From Pseudomonas sp. GD04019 (GTDB lineage: Bacteria > Pseudomonadota > Gammaproteobacteria > Pseudomonadales > Pseudomonadaceae), in contig NZ_JAOEEA010000011.1 of NCBI RefSeq assembly GCF_029837695.1, forward strand, positions 62,001 through 126,000: a stretch of DNA of 64,000 nucleotides, in the 5' to 3' direction. The translations under genes and the position numbers were made by a program. Numbering within the stretch: position 1 is the stretch's first letter; each line of letters begins with the position of its first letter. The notes below the pieces were generated by a model. That model was not told the origin of the DNA. It saw nothing but the letters and a program-made list of their open reading frames with translations, and searched no databases. This document shows, piece after piece, positions 59,773-64,000 of the stretch.

Positions 59773-60054
59773 ATGAGCCAAGGGTTGTCCATCCACCATG
59801 ACCAGGCGGGTCATCAGTTCGAGGCCGTCATCGATGGCCACCGCGCCTATCTGGCCTATATGGATCTGGGCAAGCAGACGCTCGACATCTACCGTACTTT
59901 CGTGCCGAACGCCCTGCGCGGGCGCGGCATTGCGGCGGCGCTGACCGAGCAGGCTCTGGAATATGCCGAGTCCATGGGCTACACGGTGATTCCGTCCTGC
60001 TCCTATGTGGAGCGCTATCTGGAGCGTCGTCAGCGCCAGCAGCTCAAGCACTGA
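59773..60054 (+). CDS. GNAT-like N-acetyltransferase (YjdJ family)
   Basis: The 93-residue protein is a minimal GNAT fold with the acetyl-CoA loop region PNALRGRGIAAALTEQAL and the C-terminal GYTVIPSCSYVERYLE. It matches the small YjdJ/YidJ-type acetyltransferase family, whose members are about 90-100 residues long, lack the first part of a full GNAT domain and have no known substrate. The ATG follows GAGGAGAT at 59762-59769. A bidirectional terminator separates it from the convergent DAHP synthase gene. Confidence 0.9.
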   Translation: MSQGLSIHHDQAGHQFEAVIDGHRAYLAYMDLGKQTLDIYRTFVPNALRGRGIAAALTEQALEYAESMGYTVIPSCSYVERYLERRQRQQLKH

Positions 60055-60068
60055 ACCAGCTGCAAACG

Positions 60069-60095
60069 AAAACGCCGGGCAATGCCCGGCGTTTT
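60069..60095. terminator. Bidirectional terminator between the GNAT gene and the DAHP synthase gene
   Basis: AAAACGCCGGGCA and TGCCCGGCGTTTT pair almost perfectly, giving a T run on both strands. Confidence 0.92.
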
Positions 60096-60110
60096 CATTT
60101 CTGCCGAATG

Positions 60111-61187
60111 TCAGCCGCGCTGGCGTTTGGGCAGCACGTCCTTGAGTTTGGCGTGCATGCTGCGCAGGGTCTTCTCGGTAGTGTCCCAGTCGATGCAGGC
60201 ATCGGTGATGGAGACCCCGTACTTGAGATCGCACAGGTTCTTCGGGATCGACTGGCTACCCCAGCCCAGGTGGCTCTCCACCATCAGGCCGACGATGGAG
60301 TTATTGCCTTCGAGAATCTGGTTGGCCACGTTCTCCATGACCAGCGGCTGCAGGGCCGGATCCTTGTTGGAGTTGGCGTGGCTGCAGTCGACCATGATGT
60401 TCGCGCTGATCTTGGCCTTGGCCAGTTCCTGCTCGCAGATGGCGACGCTGACCGAGTCGTAGTTGGGCTTGCCATTGCCGCCGCGCAGCACCACGTGACC
60501 ATAGGCATTGCCCTTGGTGGTGACGATGGAAACGCCGCCTTCCTGGTTGATGCCGAGGAAACGGTGCGGGCTGGAAACCGACTGCAGGGCGTTGATCGCC
60601 ACGGTCAAACCGCCGTCGGTGCCGTTCTTGAAGCCCACTGCCGAGGACAGGCCGGAGGCCATCTCGCGATGGGTCTGGGATTCGGTGGTGCGGGCGCCGA
60701 TGGCCGACCAGCTGATCAGGTCCTGCAGGTACTGCGGGGAGATCGGGTCGAGCGCCTCGGTGGCAGTCGGCAGGCCCATTTCGGCCAGGTCGCGCAGGAG
60801 CTGACGGCCAATGTGCAGGCCATCCTGGATCTTGAACGAGTCATCCAGGTAAGGGTCGTTGATCAAACCCTTCCAGCCGACCGTGGTGCGCGGCTTCTCG
60901 AAGTACACGCGCATGACCAGGAACAAGCTGTCGGATACCTCGGCAGCCAGCACCTTGAGACGCTCGGCATACTCGTGAGCAGCCTTGATGTCGTGGATGG
61001 AGCAGGGGCCGACCACCACGAACAGGCGGTGATCCTTGCCGTCGAGGATGTCGCGAACCACCTGGCGGCCGTGGGCAACGGTGCGCTGGGCTGCTTCGGT
61101 GAGGGGGATTTCGCGCTTGAGCTGCGCCGGGGTGATCAGGGTTTCATTGGACGAAACGTTAAGATCGTCAATCGGTAAATCAGCCAT
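60111..61187 (-). CDS. 3-deoxy-7-phosphoheptulonate synthase, type I-alpha
   Basis: The 358-residue enzyme joins phosphoenolpyruvate and erythrose-4-phosphate in the first step of the shikimate pathway. Typical motifs are LFVVVGPCSIHD, MRVYFEKPRTTVGWKGLINDP, SWSAIGARTTESQTHREMASGLSS, GFKNGTDG, VLRGG and MVDCSHANSNKDP. Length and motifs are those of the AroF/AroG/AroH class, which is inhibited by aromatic amino acids; which one is not settled here. The start is at MADLPIDDLN, as in homologues; the frame remains open upstream to 61238. It is convergent with the GNAT gene. Confidence 0.96.
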   Translation of the reverse strand: MADLPIDDLNVSSNETLITPAQLKREIPLTEAAQRTVAHGRQVVRDILDGKDHRLFVVVGPCSIHDIKAAHEYAERLKVLAAEVSDSLFLVMRVYFEKPRTTVGWKGLINDPYLDDSFKIQDGLHIGRQLLRDLAEMGLPTATEALDPISPQYLQDLISWSAIGARTTESQTHREMASGLSSAVGFKNGTDGGLTVAINALQSVSSPHRFLGINQEGGVSIVTTKGNAYGHVVLRGGNGKPNYDSVSVAICEQELAKAKISANIMVDCSHANSNKDPALQPLVMENVANQILEGNNSIVGLMVESHLGWGSQSIPKNLCDLKYGVSITDACIDWDTTEKTLRSMHAKLKDVLPKRQRG

Positions 61188-61308
61188 CGTGGTACTCGTC
61201 AGGTCACGGGAGCCGAGCGCCTCTTCAGGCGGAATCATGGGGCGCAGCGGGGGACAGGCACCTTAACGCGTTCCAGGCCGCCTAGACAATGGGCGGAACC
61301 GCTCGGTA

Positions 61309-61728
61309 TCAGTGGATTTGCGTGCTGGGAAACTCCGCGGCATGCAGGGCTATCCACTCACGGGCGACGGTTTCCACTTCCAGTGGTGAGCCCAGTTCTT
61401 GCTCGCGCTGATGGCGATAATGCTCGATCTGGCAGACCTGCTCGACCATGCGGGCGCGAAACAGCGTGTCTTCGTCGATGAAGGCGATGCCGACCAGGTA
61501 GTTCTCCGCCTGCTTGCGGCACCAGGCGACTACGCCAGGATAGCGAGCCTGCTCGCCCAATACCGGAATGCGCAACTCGACGGCGGTTCCTTTGCGAAAG
61601 CCCTTGCTGGAATTGCACGCCACCCCGCCCAGACTGATATTGTTCAGCCTCTGTCGCGGCAGGAAGGCATGTTTGCGCTGGACCAGCTCCACTGGCATGT
61701 CGCTTGGGTGACGCAAGAAACGACGCAT
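61309..61728 (-). CDS. PilZ-domain protein
   Basis: The 139-residue protein has the two cyclic-di-GMP motifs of PilZ: an N-terminal Arg-rich RRFLRHPSDMPVEL (RxxxR) and NISLGGVAC (NxSxxG), followed by a six-strand barrel and a helical C-terminus with RMVEQVCQIEHYRHQREQELG. It is therefore likely to bind c-di-GMP. Its output is unknown; no motility or polysaccharide genes adjoin it. The ATG at 61728 is 2 nt from the divergent start of the thioredoxin-like gene. Confidence 0.88.
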   Translation of the reverse strand: MRRFLRHPSDMPVELVQRKHAFLPRQRLNNISLGGVACNSSKGFRKGTAVELRIPVLGEQARYPGVVAWCRKQAENYLVGIAFIDEDTLFRARMVEQVCQIEHYRHQREQELGSPLEVETVAREWIALHAAEFPSTQIH

Positions 61729-61729
61729 T

Positions 61730-62113
61730 GTGACTACTCCGGATGCCATCCATTTGACATCACACGTGAACAGTATAGTGCCCAGCCTGGAGCTAACCGA
61801 TTTTGATGCAGACCGCCTGTTGCTGGATCTGCCAGGAAGCTCTCTGCTGATATTTACTAGCATAGGTTGTGCCAGTTGCCGCTGGGCCCGACGCGAGCTG
61901 CCTGGTATGCGGCTTCCGGTCCAGCGCCTGTGCTGGGTCGATGCGGGCCACAACGCCGGTTTGGTCCAGCGTTATGGCGTTTTTCATCTGCCAAGCCTGT
62001 TTCTCATTCATGACGGCCAATTCTTTGGCAGTTTGCAATCCCAGCTGAATTCGATCGGGCTTTCTGCACTGCTACAGCAGGCACTAGGTCGTGAACCTGA
62101 GGAATTACCCTGA
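61730..62113 (+). CDS. Thioredoxin-like protein
   Basis: The protein is about 127 residues long, with a CxxC in SIGCASCRWARRELPGM and the thioredoxin-type LLIFTSIG strand and GVFHLPSLFLIHDGQF cis-Pro region. The motif is CASC rather than CGPC, so redox activity is plausible but untested. The start is uncertain: GTG codons at 61730, 61766 and 61778 are all in frame, none with a good ribosome site. The stop overlaps the panE ATG by one base (TGATG). Confidence 0.75.
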   Translation: MTTPDAIHLTSHVNSIVPSLELTDFDADRLLLDLPGSSLLIFTSIGCASCRWARRELPGMRLPVQRLCWVDAGHNAGLVQRYGVFHLPSLFLIHDGQFFGSLQSQLNSIGLSALLQQALGREPEELP

Positions 62114-63060
62114 TGGCGGATCCGCAACGCCAACGCATCGGTATCGTTGGTACCGGTGCCATTGGTGGTTTCTACGGCCTGATGCTGGCCCGCGCGGGGC
62201 ACGACGTGCATTTTCTGCTGCGCAGCGATTATGCGGCGGTGGTGGAGGGAGGGTTGCAGCTTAACAGTGCCGTGCATGGCCAGCTGCATTTACAGCCGGT
62301 ACAGGCCTGGCGCAATGCAGCCGACATGCCGGCCTGCGATTGGTTGCTGGTGGGGGCCAAGACCACCAGTAATGCCGAGTTGGCGCCCGTCATCGCCCAG
62401 CTGGCCGCGCCAGGCGCCAAGGTGGTCCTGCTGCAGAATGGTTTGGCCGTTGAGGAGCAGTTGCGGCCTCTGCTGCCGGACTCGCTGCATCTGCTTGGCG
62501 GGCTGTGCTTTATCTGTACCCATCGCGCAGCCCCTGGAGTGATCGAGCATCAATCCCTGGGCGCGGTGAATCTGGGCTATCACTCCGGCCCGGCGAGTTC
62601 GAGCGAAGCCCGGCTGGCGCTGGTCGAAGAGGGCGCCGAGCTGTTTCGTTCGGCCGGCCTGGAGTCCACCGCTATGCCGGACCTGCAGCAGGCGCGCTGG
62701 CAGAAGCTGGTGTGGAACGTGCCCTATAACGGCCTCTCCGTGCTGCTGGATGCCGGCACCACTCGCCTTATGGCCAATGACGACAGCCGCGGGCTGATTC
62801 TGGATCTGATGCAGGAAGTGGTGCAGGGCGCCGCGGCCTGCGGGCATGTTCTGCCGCAGGGCTATGCGCAGAAGCTGCTGGCGGTGACCGAGCACATGCC
62901 GGACTACCTGCCCAGCATGTACCATGACTTCAAGCACAATCGCCCGCTGGAGCTGCAGGCCATCTATGCCGCACCTCTGGCGGCTGCCGCAGCCGCGGGC
63001 TGCGAACTGCCGAAAATGCGCATGCTGCACCAGGCATTGCGCTTCCTCGACGCGAGCTGA
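62113..63060 (+). CDS. panE: 2-dehydropantoate 2-reductase
   Basis: The 315-residue protein has the NADPH-binding motif RIGIVGTGAIGGFYG, VLLQNGL, the catalytic Lys region RWQKLVWNVPYNGL and the YHDFKHNRPLELQAIY segment typical of ketopantoate reductases. It makes pantoate for coenzyme A. Many genomes contain several PanE-like paralogues, so this copy may have another 2-oxoacid substrate. The start overlaps the thioredoxin-like gene's stop. Confidence 0.93.
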   Translation: MADPQRQRIGIVGTGAIGGFYGLMLARAGHDVHFLLRSDYAAVVEGGLQLNSAVHGQLHLQPVQAWRNAADMPACDWLLVGAKTTSNAELAPVIAQLAAPGAKVVLLQNGLAVEEQLRPLLPDSLHLLGGLCFICTHRAAPGVIEHQSLGAVNLGYHSGPASSSEARLALVEEGAELFRSAGLESTAMPDLQQARWQKLVWNVPYNGLSVLLDAGTTRLMANDDSRGLILDLMQEVVQGAAACGHVLPQGYAQKLLAVTEHMPDYLPSMYHDFKHNRPLELQAIYAAPLAAAAAAGCELPKMRMLHQALRFLDAS

Positions 63061-63067
63061 GAGCACT

Positions 63068-63973
63068 ATGGGCAAGGGACTGGGTGACAAGCTGGTATTG
63101 GCGATCTCCTCGCGCGCATTGTTCGATCTGCGCGAGAGCCATCGCATCTATGAGAGCGAGGGCGTCGAAGCCTATCGCCAGTATCAGATCGACCACGAGG
63201 ATGAAATCCTCGCCCCTGGCGATGCCTTCCCGCTGGTGGAGAAGCTGCTCAGCCTGAATGGCAATCTCGGCCAGGCGCGGGTCGAGGTGATACTGGTGTC
63301 GCGCAACAGCGCCGATACGGGGCTGCGCATCTTCAATTCCATCACTCACCACGGCCTGGGCATCTCCCGCGCTGCGTTCGTTGGTGGCCGCAGTCCATAC
63401 CCCTATCTGGCGGCGTTTGGCAGCCACCTGTTTCTTTCCACCCATGCCGAGGATGTGCGCGGTGCGTTGGGCGCCGGTTTCGCCGCCGCCACCATCCTGT
63501 CTGGTGGCCCGCGTCGTGCGGCGAGCACCGAGCTGCGCATCGCCTTCGATGGCGATGCCGTGCTGTTTTCCGACGAGTCCGAGCGGGTCTACCAGCAGGC
63601 CGGGCTGGAGGCTTTCCAGCAGCATGAGAAGGATTCCGCCCGCGAGCTGCTCGGCGGCGGCCCGTTCAAGCCTTTCCTGGCTGCGCTGAATCGCCTGCAG
63701 CGCGAGTTTCCCGAGGAGCAGTGTCCGATTCGTACCGCGCTGGTCACCGCGCGTTCGGCGCCGGCCCACGAGCGTGTGATCCGCACCCTGCGCAACTGGG
63801 ACATCCGTCTGGACGAATCGCTGTTCCTTGGCGGCCTCGACAAGTCGGCCTTCCTCGAAGCCTTCGCTGCCGATGTGTTCTTCGACGACCAGACCGGCCA
63901 TTGCGAGCGTGCCAGTCAGGTGGTCGCCACCGGCCACGTACCGCATGGCGTGAGCAACGAACTGCAACCCTGA
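63068..63973 (+). CDS. 5'-nucleotidase (cytosolic NT5C1-type)
   Basis: The 301-residue protein begins MGKGLGDKLVLAISSRALFDLRESHRIY and matches the cytosolic 5'-nucleotidase family (cN-I type, HAD-superfamily-like) with LAISSRALFDL, RVEVILVSRNSADTGLRIFNSI, ILSGGP, IAFDGDAVLFSDESE and FLGGLDKSAFLEAF-DVFFDD. It hydrolyses nucleoside 5'-monophosphates. The start at 63068 lies 7 nt after the panE stop, so the two are probably co-transcribed. It ends 27 nt before the window edge. Confidence 0.92.
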   Translation: MGKGLGDKLVLAISSRALFDLRESHRIYESEGVEAYRQYQIDHEDEILAPGDAFPLVEKLLSLNGNLGQARVEVILVSRNSADTGLRIFNSITHHGLGISRAAFVGGRSPYPYLAAFGSHLFLSTHAEDVRGALGAGFAAATILSGGPRRAASTELRIAFDGDAVLFSDESERVYQQAGLEAFQQHEKDSARELLGGGPFKPFLAALNRLQREFPEEQCPIRTALVTARSAPAHERVIRTLRNWDIRLDESLFLGGLDKSAFLEAFAADVFFDDQTGHCERASQVVATGHVPHGVSNELQP

Positions 63974-64000
63974 CGCTGGCGACAGCGCTGCTAAGCTCAG

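Noticed and set aside
61754..61779. TTGACA and TATAGT as a promoter before the thioredoxin-like gene
   Set aside because: The spacer is only 14 nt, too short, and the start codon choice there is unresolved.

Overview
This window is high-GC chromosomal DNA from a Pseudomonas species. The order gltA | sdhCDAB-sucAB-lpd-sucCD-braB, the lipA-lif lipase pair, tesA, a kdpFABC-DE operon and oprI beside an L,D-transpeptidase matches the P. aeruginosa lineage in both gene order and protein sequence. The exact species is not determined; a relative outside P. aeruginosa itself is likely. I see no rRNA, tRNA, transposase, prophage or CRISPR array.

Layout. 1-6.1 kb holds small housekeeping genes: a partial exporter, ppnP, a DEDDh exonuclease, a beta-hydroxyacid dehydrogenase, a DUF486 protein, a membrane-anchored GH31 glycosidase, a cysteine-cluster protein and a START protein. 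6.1-19.2 kb is the TCA-cycle supercluster: gltA is divergent from sdhCDAB, 2-oxoglutarate dehydrogenase (sucA, sucB, lpd) and succinyl-CoA synthetase (sucCD), so the genes cover citrate synthesis and 2-oxoglutarate to fumarate with electron delivery to quinone. 19.2-27 kb has braB with an apparent coupled leader ORF, two alpha/beta hydrolases, a GST, a DUF4892 protein, an AI-2E-type permease and a DUF945 protein. 27-30 kb has a five-EF-hand protein and an OmpR-type two-component system, divergent from kdpFABC and kdpDE (30-37.9 kb), the high-affinity K+ uptake system and its sensor. 37.9-46.5 kb has a patatin-like protein, a small lipoprotein, a flavin reductase, the MoxR-DUF58-TgpA-CHAD cluster, a thioesterase and a TatD nuclease. 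46.6-52.4 kb has an MltF-like transglycosylase, a DoxX protein, the secreted lipase lipA with its foldase, thpR and greB. 52.6-64 kb has an ABC exporter pair, tesA, an L,D-transpeptidase and its likely substrate OprI, unknown membrane proteins, a DAHP synthase, a PilZ protein, panE and a 5'-nucleotidase.

The least expected signal is a family of three dispersed ~145-bp elements (156-303, 2204-2345, 52475-52617) with terminal inverted repeats and an internal stem whose bases change in compensating pairs. Each copy starts within 7 nt of the stop codon of the upstream gene, always in the same orientation to that gene. Other points worth checking are: a GH31 enzyme with the sulfoquinovosidase motif QQRW changed to QQQW; a 30-codon leader ORF joined to braB by ATGA; a GG-N10-GC sigma54 promoter at lipA; and a 22-bp perfect palindrome at the predicted 5' end of the oprI mRNA.
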